From Deltaproteobacteria bacterium (GTDB taxonomy: Bacteria; Desulfobacterota; Syntrophia; Syntrophales; UBA5619), in NCBI GenBank assembly GCA_021372695.1, contig JAJFTY010000177.1:1-8220 (forward strand): 8,220 nucleotides of DNA, written 5' to 3'. Positions 1-5,833 of this stretch are shown here, in pieces; the stretch's first letter is position 1, and each line of letters starts with the position of its first letter. The notes below the pieces were generated by a model. That model was given only the letters and a program-made list of their open reading frames with translations. It had not been told where the DNA came from and did no database searches. A program made the translations under genes and the position numbers.

Positions 1-2004
1 GGTCTGGTCCAGCTCCAGGTCGTTGTGAAACCGGGAGACGAAAAGATCCCTGTAGCCCCGGCGGGCCGGCAGGATGCCCCCCACCGCCCCCTCGAGATTG
101 TTCGACCCGGTCCAGCCCAGGGCATAGATGCCGACGCCGGAGACGATCGCGAGGTCCGTGGTCCGGTCCGTGTTGCCGTAGAAATCACCGATGTGGGCAT
201 CGCCCTTGTATTCCGTCAGGGCCGCGTTGAAGTAGGCCACGAAGCCGTACTGGTCCGTATTGTTGTCGTTGGTCCGTCCGCCGCCGATGTAGACATCGCC
301 CGTGTCGGGATGGACGGCCACGGCCTGGCCGAAATCGAGCCCTTGGCCGCCGTAGTAGGTGGCCTGGGGGGCGGGGCTGGCCGTGAGATCCTTGTTCAGG
401 CGGACGACGAAGGCGTCCTCGCTTCCCTTGAAATCGGGGATCCCACCGCCGACCGTCCAGGGGAAGCAGCCCACGGTTCCGTAGGGTTCGTCCTGGTAAG
501 CGTAAGCCGTCACGCCGACCACGTAGACGTCGTGCGGCGCCGCAGGATGGACGGCGATGTCGTACGCGCTGTCGTCGGAATAACCCCCGATGTAGGTCAC
601 CCTCCGCAGGCTGAGGTCGAGCGTGAACTTGGCGGCAAAGCCATCCGCGATGCTTCCTCTCGTGTCCGTGACGCCGGTCTGATTCAGCTTGAGCTGGGCG
701 GACTGATGGGTCAGCCAATCCGGGTGCTCCTCGTCGAAGCTCACGGGCAGGTCGCTCGAAACGGTCTGGCCGGCGATGTAGACCGCCCGGTCGTTCGGGT
801 CCGCCGTCTCGTCGTCGTAGAGGGCGATGGCCGTGCCGTAATCTCTCCAATTCCCGCCGAAGTAGCGGGACTGCTCCAGGGTGCTCAGGTCGGGGCTGAG
901 CCGGGAAATGAAGACGTCCGTATCGCTTCTGCGCGTGCCGGTCCACATCACGGGGAAATGGCCGTCCGTCGCACCCACGACATAGACCTTGCCGTCGGGT
1001 TTGCCGATGGCCATGTCCCAGATCGCATCCTCCTTGTCGCCGCCCAGGTAGGTGAACTGGACCGCCTTCAGGTCCAGGTCGATGAGGGCGATGAAGGCAT
1101 CCTGGTTGTAGCCCTGGATGGTCTGGTACATGGCCGTGCCCGGAAAATCGTTGGACGTGGTGCTGCCGGCCACGTAGACGTAGAGCTTGCCGAAGAGGAC
1201 GCCCGTTGCGATGGCCATGGCCTTGTCGGACCCGGCGCCGCCCAGGTAGGTGGAAAGCAGGGGATCGATGACGAGTTCCCGCCCGGGATCATAGGCACCC
1301 AGCTTGAACCCGTAGGTGCGGCCTGCTACGTCGTAGGCGCAGTCGACGGGCTGCCTGCGGCCGTCGAGGATCTGATAGGCCTCGGGCTTCGTGAAGGCCA
1401 CCCGGCCGGCCGGCGTGGCCAGGACCAGTTCGCCGGCCCCGCCGACGCCAAGGAATGCCGCGCCTTCGACATCGACGCGGATCGCCCCGGGATCGGCGCC
1501 GGGACGGACATGGAACAGCTTCTCCACATTTTTCGCCCGGGCGTGCAGTCTGAGCTCCACCCCGTCGTAAACCTCCCCCAGCGATATGACATCGTGCGCC
1601 GGAACGGCCGTACGCCAGCCGTCGGGATCCTCACCCTTGAAGATGTTGACGCGCACCGATGACGGTTGTCCCGCGGCGGCAGGCTCCGGATGGCCGCCCA
1701 GCAGCCTTTCCCGGATGATCACCCGCTCTTTTCCGGCCTGGCTCTTGACGGGAAGGCTGTAGACCATCTGGCCGTCGGCGGTGACGAACAGGGCGCCGCC
1801 GAAGGTCTGCGCGTAAAAGCGGACATCGGGATGGGTCTGACCCCGGTTCTCGATGAACGGGATGGCGAGGGTGTCGAGGCGGGCGTCCCAGGCCGGCCCC
1901 CCGCGGGCGCTGTCGGCAAGGCCCGCACCGGCAAGGCCGGGATTCACACCCAAAAAGGCGACGACAAACACGAAAGAAAGGACGCGGAGAGAGAGCGTTT
2001 TCAT
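1..2004 (-). CDS. Secreted SBBP beta-propeller repeat protein (C-terminus beyond left edge)
   Basis: The frame is open for 668 codons from an ATG at 2004-2002 to the left edge, so the C-terminus is missing. I checked every codon of this register and found no stop. A strong Shine-Dalgarno (GGGAGGTG, 2009-2016) sets the start. Residues 1 to about 26 form a Sec signal peptide: K2 and R7, a hydrophobic core, then an Ala/Gly-rich cleavage area. Residues ~37-248 match the conserved N-terminal domain of SBBP proteins (PFIENRGQ near the start, an AYQ motif, and YDPGRELVIDP at 238-248). Then come propeller-type repeats opening with (T/R)Y-aromatic/aliphatic-GG at Y253, Y319, Y381, Y471 and Y550, and a sixth near Y609. 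Each is followed by a D.A.D.A/V-like stretch and a VYV.G strand. The family is exported or cell-surface and probably adhesive or structural; the ligand is unknown. It is transcribed in the same direction as marR but has its own promoter. Confidence 0.9.
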   Translation of the reverse strand, partial: MKTLSLRVLSFVFVVAFLGVNPGLAGAGLADSARGGPAWDARLDTLAIPFIENRGQTHPDVRFYAQTFGGALFVTADGQMVYSLPVKSQAGKERVIIRERLLGGHPEPAAAGQPSSVRVNIFKGEDPDGWRTAVPAHDVISLGEVYDGVELRLHARAKNVEKLFHVRPGADPGAIRVDVEGAAFLGVGGAGELVLATPAGRVAFTKPEAYQILDGRRQPVDCAYDVAGRTYGFKLGAYDPGRELVIDPLLSTYLGGAGSDKAMAIATGVLFGKLYVYVAGSTTSNDFPGTAMYQTIQGYNQDAFIALIDLDLKAVQFTYLGGDKEDAIWDMAIGKPDGKVYVVGATDGHFPVMWTGTRRSDTDVFISRLSPDLSTLEQSRYFGGNWRDYGTAIALYDDETADPNDRAVYIAGQTVSSDLPVSFDEEHPDWLTHQSAQLKLNQTGVTDTRGSIADGFAAKFTLDLSLRRVTYIGGYSDDSAYDIAVHPAAPHDVYVVGVTAYAYQDEPYGTVGCFPWTVGGGIPDFKGSEDAFVVRLNKDLTASPAPQATYYGGQGLDFGQAVAVHPDTGDVYIGGGRTNDNNTDQYGFVAYFNAALTEYKGDAHIGDFYGNTDRTTDLAIVSGVGIYALGWTGSNNLEGAVGGILPARRGYRDLFVSRFHNDLELDQT

Positions 2005-2080
2005 GGCACACCTCCCATTCTGTGCCGATGGAACCGTGTGCTAAACAAGATGACCGAGAAACGCTGTCGTTGGATGACGG

Positions 2081-2110
2081 AGTATAGGACGCAGATATCC
2101 CGCAAGTCAA
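2081..2110 (-). promoter_or_regulatory. Sigma70-like promoter of the SBBP protein gene
   Basis: Read on the minus strand, TTGACT (2110-2105) and TATACT (2086-2081) are separated by 18 bp. Both are one mismatch from consensus. The predicted transcription start is near 2074, giving a leader of about 70 nt before the ATG at 2004. It is the best promoter match in the marR/SBBP intergenic region, so the SBBP gene need not depend on read-through from marR. Confidence 0.6.
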
Positions 2111-2125
2111 AGGGAATTTGCGGGA
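2098..2125. promoter_or_regulatory. Inverted repeat flanking the -35 box (candidate operator)
   Basis: TCCCGCAA (2098-2105) and TTGCGGGA (2118-2125) are perfect 8-bp inverted arms separated by 12 bp. Arm centres are 20 bp apart, about two helical turns, so a dimer could contact both on one face. The -35 box of the SBBP promoter (2105-2110) lies at the inner edge of one arm. There is no U-tract on either strand, which argues against a terminator. The cognate regulator is unknown; the sequence differs from the AT-rich dyads upstream of marR. Confidence 0.4.
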
Positions 2126-2183
2126 GGAAGGAGGGAGTACTCCTGGCGCGGGGCTGGAATCCCTGACGCTTCCACTGTTTTCT

Positions 2184-2717
2184 TTACTTATTGCCGTTTG
2201 ACGGGGAGTTTTCTCCCCTTGATTTGATTTTCCCTTTGTCCCGATTGATCTCCGGGGAGAGGATCAACTGCGGGGGGAGTTCCTGAGCCCCGAGGATATG
2301 CACCAGATCCTTGAGGCTCGTCGATATGTCCCGCAGCTTCGCGGGCGGCAAAACCTCCAGGCCCGCCACGAGCAGGCCCTGAGCGACTTGGGGCGCGTTA
2401 ACCATTATTGCATTGCCTTCGTCGGTCAGTTCCACCTTCACAACACGCCTGTCTTCGTTGGTCCGCACCCGCCGGATCAGGCCTCTCAACTCGAGGCGGT
2501 TCAGGATTCCCACAACCGTTGCAGGATGAAGATACATTCTGCCGGCCAGGTCCGACACCCTGACCGGCGAAAGCTCCCCGATCATCTTGATGGCCCATAG
2601 CTGGGGACCGGTGATGCCGGTTTGGCGTTTGGCCTTTTTCGACTGCTCGTTGACGACGTGGAAGACTCTTCGGATGTCATCGACTATTTCAGCAACTGCC
2701 GCAGATTTCTCGTCCAT
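2184..2717 (-). CDS. MarR-family winged-helix transcriptional regulator
   Basis: This 177-residue protein should be a dimeric DNA-binding regulator, probably responding to a small ligand. Residues ~35-101 carry the MarR winged helix: the GITGPQLWAI helix, SDLAGRMYLHPATVVGILNRLE as helix-turn-helix with recognition helix near 64-80, and the wing RRVRTNEDRRVVKVELTDEG (81-100) with the family's DRR...LT..G signature. Helices before residue 33 and after ~105 would form the dimer interface. The tail after ~150 is polar, rich in K/S/N, and longer than in a typical MarR of about 140-150 residues. The start is supported by GGGAGGA at 2722-2728. It is divergent from the cytidylate kinase-like gene and the osmolyte genes, the usual arrangement for a MarR protein controlling itself and its neighbour. 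That target assignment is inference. No cysteine is present, so a thiol redox switch is unlikely. Confidence 0.93.
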   Translation of the reverse strand: MDEKSAAVAEIVDDIRRVFHVVNEQSKKAKRQTGITGPQLWAIKMIGELSPVRVSDLAGRMYLHPATVVGILNRLELRGLIRRVRTNEDRRVVKVELTDEGNAIMVNAPQVAQGLLVAGLEVLPPAKLRDISTSLKDLVHILGAQELPPQLILSPEINRDKGKIKSRGENSPSNGNK

Positions 2718-2759
2718 ACATTCCTCCCGGCGCCAAAAGACGACTGAGCCATATCACAT

Positions 2760-2826
2760 AATTATTTGCTATGCAAATTATTTTTATAGAAATTATTTGA
2801 CATACAATTATATTGTGCATTAGTAT
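2760..2826. promoter_or_regulatory. AT-rich divergent control region with candidate MarR operators
   Basis: This AT-rich island between marR and the plus-strand gene set contains a perfect dyad, ATTTGC-TAT-GCAAAT (2764-2778), and a second, ACAAT-TAT-ATTGT (2804-2816). The 9-mer AATTATTTG occurs twice, at 2760-2768 and 2791-2799, 31 bp apart (about three turns). The first dyad resembles the TTGC..GCAA palindromes commonly bound by MarR proteins. A perfect minus-strand TATAAT (2812-2807) lies inside the second dyad and could serve marR, though I see no good -35 for it. Binding by the adjacent MarR is inferred from position and symmetry only. Confidence 0.5.
2797..2826 (+). promoter_or_regulatory. 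Candidate sigma70 promoter for the plus-strand gene set
   Basis: A perfect -35 box TTGACA (2797-2802) is followed after 18 bp by TAGTAT (2821-2826), a 4/6 match to the -10 consensus. Transcription would begin near 2831-2833, about 160 nt before the cytidylate kinase-like start. The -35 overlaps the second AATTATTTG copy and lies beside the 2804-2816 dyad, so a repressor bound there would block polymerase. Confidence 0.45.
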
Positions 2827-2827
2827 G

Positions 2828-2992
2828 GGTCGCCGTCCAAGTGAAGATCAGGAGCCCATACCGCATGGACAGCCCGGCGGGCAGGGGCGGACGGCGTACC
2901 GGACACCCTTGCGGGGCGGCCCGTGCGGAGCCGCAAGGCCCCGTATCCCGATCGGATTTGCCGTGATTCTGAAAATGGAAGGAGGACCCGAG
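2828..2992 (+). promoter_or_regulatory. Long, possibly structured 5' leader of the cytidylate kinase-like gene
   Basis: The stretch between the predicted transcription start and the gene is GC-rich and can fold. CGCCGTCC (2831-2838) is perfectly complementary to GGACGGCG (2889-2896), and GGT (2828-2830) pairs with ACC (2898-2900) past one bulged base. A second perfect 8-bp stem is CCTTGCGG (2907-2914) with CCGCAAGG (2931-2938). A small GCCC/GGGC hairpin (2872-2882) sits inside the first helix. The coding frame stays open upstream of 2993, but its predicted residues look like GC-rich random sequence, so I treat it as leader. I recognise no known riboswitch class, and chance pairing in GC-rich DNA is possible. 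Confidence 0.3.
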
Positions 2993-3631
2993 ATGCCGGT
3001 AATCACCATTCGCGGGCAGTATGGCACCTGGGCAGCGGAAATAGGGGAAATGATCGCACAGGAGCTCAATATCGATTACGTCGACCGGGAAATCATCGCC
3101 GGGGTCGCCGAACGACTCCGCCAGCCCAAGACGAGCATAGAAGAAAAGGAGACGCCTCCCCTCACGCTCATGGGGCGCCTCTCCGAAGCCATGGCCCGGA
3201 CCGCTCCCCTGGGCGACAATATCTATGCGGGGATATACTCGCCGTTATGGGAAATACCGCTGGATGACAAGAATTACCTGTCAGGGTTGGAATGCGTGAT
3301 CAGGGAACTTGCCGAAAGCCAGTCCGTAGTGATTCGGGGGCGGGGCAGCCAGTTCATACTGAAAGATTTTCCCGGTGCTTTTCATGTGCTGATCGTGGCG
3401 CCGATGGAGGTGCGCGTCGAGCGCATCATGGAGAGGCTGAAGATTTGCGAGGAGGATGCCCGGAAAAAGATGGCGCGTTTTGACGACGGCAACCGTGAGT
3501 TCGTCAAGAGGTACTTTCGGGCCGACATTGCGGACCCCGTGCACTACGATATCGTCGTCAATACCAGCCGGATCAGCGTAGAGCGTGCGACTGAAGCGAT
3601 TTTGGCCGCCGTCGATTTGGCGGACGATTGA
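2993..3631 (+). CDS. Cytidylate kinase-like family protein with altered P-loop
   Basis: The protein is 212 residues with ATG at 2993 and GGAGG at 2981-2985. An upstream in-frame ATG at 2813 exists but lacks a ribosome site and conserved-looking sequence. It matches the cytidylate kinase-like family (P-loop NTPase fold): VITIRGQYG at 3-11, DYVDREIIAGVAER at 28-41, VVIRGRGSQFILKDFPGAFHVLIVAP at 112-137, then a lid-like R/K-rich region and KRYFRADIADPVHYDIVVNTSRIS at 172-195. The nucleotide loop here reads YGTWAAEIG, where family members usually have YGSG(G/A)xEIG, so a loop glycine has become tryptophan. The substrate is unknown; the family should not be equated with housekeeping Cmk. It is the first gene after the divergent promoter, 95 bp ahead of the osmolyte genes, so it may share their transcript. 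Confidence 0.85.
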   Translation: MPVITIRGQYGTWAAEIGEMIAQELNIDYVDREIIAGVAERLRQPKTSIEEKETPPLTLMGRLSEAMARTAPLGDNIYAGIYSPLWEIPLDDKNYLSGLECVIRELAESQSVVIRGRGSQFILKDFPGAFHVLIVAPMEVRVERIMERLKICEEDARKKMARFDDGNREFVKRYFRADIADPVHYDIVVNTSRISVERATEAILAAVDLADD

Positions 3632-3642
3632 ACGAAAGCAAC

Positions 3643-3666
3643 GTCGGAACCTTCGGCCATTCCGGC
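3643..3666 (+). other. Small hairpin between the kinase-like and phosphatase genes
   Basis: GTCGGAA (3643-3649) can pair with TTCCGGC (3660-3666) with one wobble, and the 10-nt loop contains TTCG. No T-run follows, so it is not a convincing intrinsic terminator. It might be an mRNA processing or stability element, or chance. I saw no promoter in this 95-bp gap (3632-3726). Confidence 0.2.
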
Positions 3667-3726
3667 GATGCGACCGGCAATCGCGTCCCGGATGGATGAC
3701 TTGGTCCTGCGAGATGGGGCCTATTC

Positions 3727-4578
3727 ATGCAAATGATCATTTTTACGGATCTCGACGGCAGCCTGCTCGACCATGAGGATTACTCCTTCGAAGCGGCGAG
3801 GCCGTCCATCGAGAGGATCAAGCGGCTGGGCATCCCCCTGGTCATGACGACAAGCAAGACCCGGCGGGAGGTGGAGCTGCTGCAGCGGGAGATGGGAATG
3901 TCGGCCCCCATGATCGTCGAGAACGGCGGCGGCATATTTTGCCCGCCCGGTTACGGGAACCTGGCGATCGACAGGGGGGAGAGGCAGGGTGAATATACCG
4001 TCATCCGGGTGGGGACCACCTATTCCGCGGTGCGCCGTTTCGTGGAAAAGGCCGCTGCGGCGTTCGGAATCAGAGGGTTCGGCGACATGGCTCCTGCGGA
4101 AATCGCAGCATTGACCGGGCTTTCCCTTGAAAAGGCGGCGCTGGCCAAGGAGCGGGAGTTCACGGAGCCCTTCCTCATGGAGGAGTCCGAGAAACTCCGC
4201 CCCCTGGCGGAGGCGGCGTCGGCAGAAGGGTTGAAAATCACCCGCGGCGGCCGCTTTCATCACCTGATCGGCGTGGATCAGGACAAGGGAGTGGCTGTGC
4301 GGATCGCCGGCGAGCTCTTCAGAATGGATTCGGGAGAAGAGCTGGTCACCATCGGCCTTGGAGACAGTGCAAACGACCTGCCGATGCTCGAACAGGTGGA
4401 CATCCCGGTTCTGATCGCCCGCCCGGATGGAAAGCATCTGGACATCGAACTGCCCGGCCTGATCCGCGCGAAAGCGCCGGGGAGCAGGGGATGGAACGAT
4501 TGCGTGTCGAGGCTCCTGAGGGAATGCGGGGAGGTTCAGCGGAAAGGCGACGAAGAGGCCTGCGGAGGGATTCGATGA
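3727..4578 (+). CDS. gpgP: HAD-IIB glucosyl/mannosyl-3-phosphoglycerate phosphatase
   Basis: The 283-residue protein fits the mannosyl-3-phosphoglycerate phosphatase group of HAD subfamily IIB. It should hydrolyse the phosphate from a glycosyl-3-phosphoglycerate to give the compatible solute, in the cytoplasm and Mg2+-dependent. All HAD motifs are visible: nucleophile D8 and acid D10 in TDLDGSLLD (7-15), motif II TTSKTR (41-46), motif III lysine K187 in DQDKG, and motif IV GLGDSANDLPML (210-221) with D213 and D217. Group hallmarks are ENGGGI (65-70), REFTEPFL (143-150), RGGRFHHLIG (173-182) and GWNDCV (255-260). The ribosome site is weak (GATGGGG), and M3 is an alternative start. Its stop overlaps the next ATG. 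With GpgS nearby the substrate is more likely the glucosyl than the mannosyl compound (mpgP), but these enzymes often accept both. Confidence 0.9.
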   Translation: MQMIIFTDLDGSLLDHEDYSFEAARPSIERIKRLGIPLVMTTSKTRREVELLQREMGMSAPMIVENGGGIFCPPGYGNLAIDRGERQGEYTVIRVGTTYSAVRRFVEKAAAAFGIRGFGDMAPAEIAALTGLSLEKAALAKEREFTEPFLMEESEKLRPLAEAASAEGLKITRGGRFHHLIGVDQDKGVAVRIAGELFRMDSGEELVTIGLGDSANDLPMLEQVDIPVLIARPDGKHLDIELPGLIRAKAPGSRGWNDCVSRLLRECGEVQRKGDEEACGGIR

Positions 4579-5831
4579 CCAAAGTAACACGATTCGCCAC
4601 GGCCTTGAGGCCCCATGTGACGGCAAAGATCGAACAGCTCGAACATGCCGACATCGTCGTCGGCATCCCCGCCTATTACAGCGGGAGCACCATCGTCCAT
4701 GTCGTCAGGACCGTCATCAGAGGAATCGAGCAATACTATCCGACCCTCAAGGCCGTCATCATGGTTTCGGACGGCGGTTCCACGGACGACACGAGAGATC
4801 TGGCCCGCAGCGTGGATCCGAAATCCTTCAACATCGAGAGCATCGTGACCGTCTACCGGGGGATCCCCGGCAAAGGTTCGGGACTTCGGGCCGTCTTCGA
4901 GGTGGCCTCTTTCCTGCAAGCCGGGGCCGTCGCCGTCTTCGATTCCGACCTGCTGTCGATCACGCCGGAATGGGTCCGCAATTTTCTGGAACCGGTCTTT
5001 CAGGGCTATGACTACGTCGCGCCCTACTACAGCCGGGATAAGCTCGACGGGACCATCACGAATACAATCGCCTACAATCTGACCCGGTCTCTCTACGGCG
5101 TGCGGATCCGGCAGCCGATCGGAGGAGACTTCGGCATCTCTCCGGCCCTGGTCAAGCACTACCTCGATCAGGATGTCTGGTCCACGGATATCGCCAAATT
5201 CGGGATCGACATCTGGATGACCACGTCGGCGATCGTGGGCGGATTCCGGATCTGCCAGGCAAAGCTGGGCGTCAAGCTCCACGGCCATAAGGACCCCTCC
5301 TCGGATCTCGGCCCCATGTTCCGCCAGGTCGTCGGGACGACATTCCAGTTGATGGACCAGTACCAGCAGTACTGGCTGAAAGTCAAAGGATCGGCGGAGG
5401 TGCCTATCATCGGAGAGTTCACCGGCCAGAAGGCCGAACCGCTCGAAATCGATGAGGCCGGTCTCATCGAGTATTTCAGGGTGGGGCTCAACAATTTCGG
5501 CAGCGTATGGCAGAAGGTCATAGAAGACAAGGACTTTGAAATCATTCAAGAGCTGTCAAGAATTGCGCCGGGCGATCGATTCGTGATGCCTGTGGAGACC
5601 TGGGTCCGCATCGTCTACCGGTATGCCGGCGCCTTCCGCGCCACACCCCGGCAACGGTTCAAGGTCCTCGACACGCTGACCCCGCTCTATTATGGACGGG
5701 TGGCGTCTCTGGTCAACGAACTCAAGGACATGAGCCCGGAGGAGGCCGAGGAGCATTTTGAACGCCATGCCCGGGCGTTCGAGGAGATGAAAGACTACAT
5801 GGTCGCAATCTGGGAGGGAAAGGAGACATAG
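4575..5831 (+). CDS. MGS/Ggs-like GT-A glycosyltransferase (candidate glucosylglycerate or mannosylglucosylglycerate synthase)
   Basis: The start is the ATG at 4575 (ATGA overlap with the phosphatase stop, GGAGGG at 4564-4569), giving 418 residues. It is a soluble GT-A enzyme: VVGIPAYYSGS (28-38), nucleotide-binding VSDGGSTDDT (64-73), IPGKGSGLR (97-105), metal-binding FDSDL (122-126), QPIGGDFGIS (180-189), KFGIDIW (208-214) and KLHGHKD (234-240), with H236 a likely metal ligand. The order PGKG, DxD, Q-P-(L/I)-GG, GID and late His matches, from memory, the mannosylglycerate synthase of Rhodothermus (GT78), and the length is similar. That family joins a sugar directly to D-glycerate. Candidate roles are one-step glucosylglycerate synthase (Ggs) or an enzyme adding mannose to glucosylglycerate or its phosphate. 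The donor and acceptor cannot be settled from sequence. Translational coupling to the phosphatase supports a joint pathway. Confidence 0.8.
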   Translation: MTKVTRFATALRPHVTAKIEQLEHADIVVGIPAYYSGSTIVHVVRTVIRGIEQYYPTLKAVIMVSDGGSTDDTRDLARSVDPKSFNIESIVTVYRGIPGKGSGLRAVFEVASFLQAGAVAVFDSDLLSITPEWVRNFLEPVFQGYDYVAPYYSRDKLDGTITNTIAYNLTRSLYGVRIRQPIGGDFGISPALVKHYLDQDVWSTDIAKFGIDIWMTTSAIVGGFRICQAKLGVKLHGHKDPSSDLGPMFRQVVGTTFQLMDQYQQYWLKVKGSAEVPIIGEFTGQKAEPLEIDEAGLIEYFRVGLNNFGSVWQKVIEDKDFEIIQELSRIAPGDRFVMPVETWVRIVYRYAGAFRATPRQRFKVLDTLTPLYYGRVASLVNELKDMSPEEAEEHFERHARAFEEMKDYMVAIWEGKET

Positions 5832-5833
5832 GC

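Noticed and set aside
25..1662. Plus-strand 545-codon open frame antisense to the SBBP gene
   Set aside because: It lies in exact codon register opposite the SBBP gene and arises from GC-rich codons. Its translation has no domain, signal or ribosome site, whereas the minus strand gives a signal peptide and SBBP repeats.
2134..2143. GGAGTACTCC palindrome upstream of the SBBP promoter
   Set aside because: A 10-bp palindrome alone in a GC-rich intergenic region is weak evidence, and it has no second copy or promoter overlap.
2203..2218. GGGGAG-TTTT-CTCCCC hairpin as a terminator
   Set aside because: It lies inside the last codons of marR. The T-rich side is on the plus strand, where no gene ends; on the marR strand no U-run follows.
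2813..2992. N-terminal extension of the cytidylate kinase-like protein from an ATG at 2813
   Set aside because: Family proteins start at the VITI strand, a good ribosome site precedes 2993, and the ATG at 2813 would lie upstream of the predicted transcription start.
3721..4626. Minus-strand 301-codon open frame opposite the HAD phosphatase
   Set aside because: The plus strand carries all four HAD motifs. The antisense frame is a compositional artefact.
4536..5549. Minus-strand 337-codon open frame opposite the MGS-like glycosyltransferase
   Set aside because: Antisense shadow. The plus strand has complete GT-A motifs and a coupled start, and the minus frame shows no recognisable protein.
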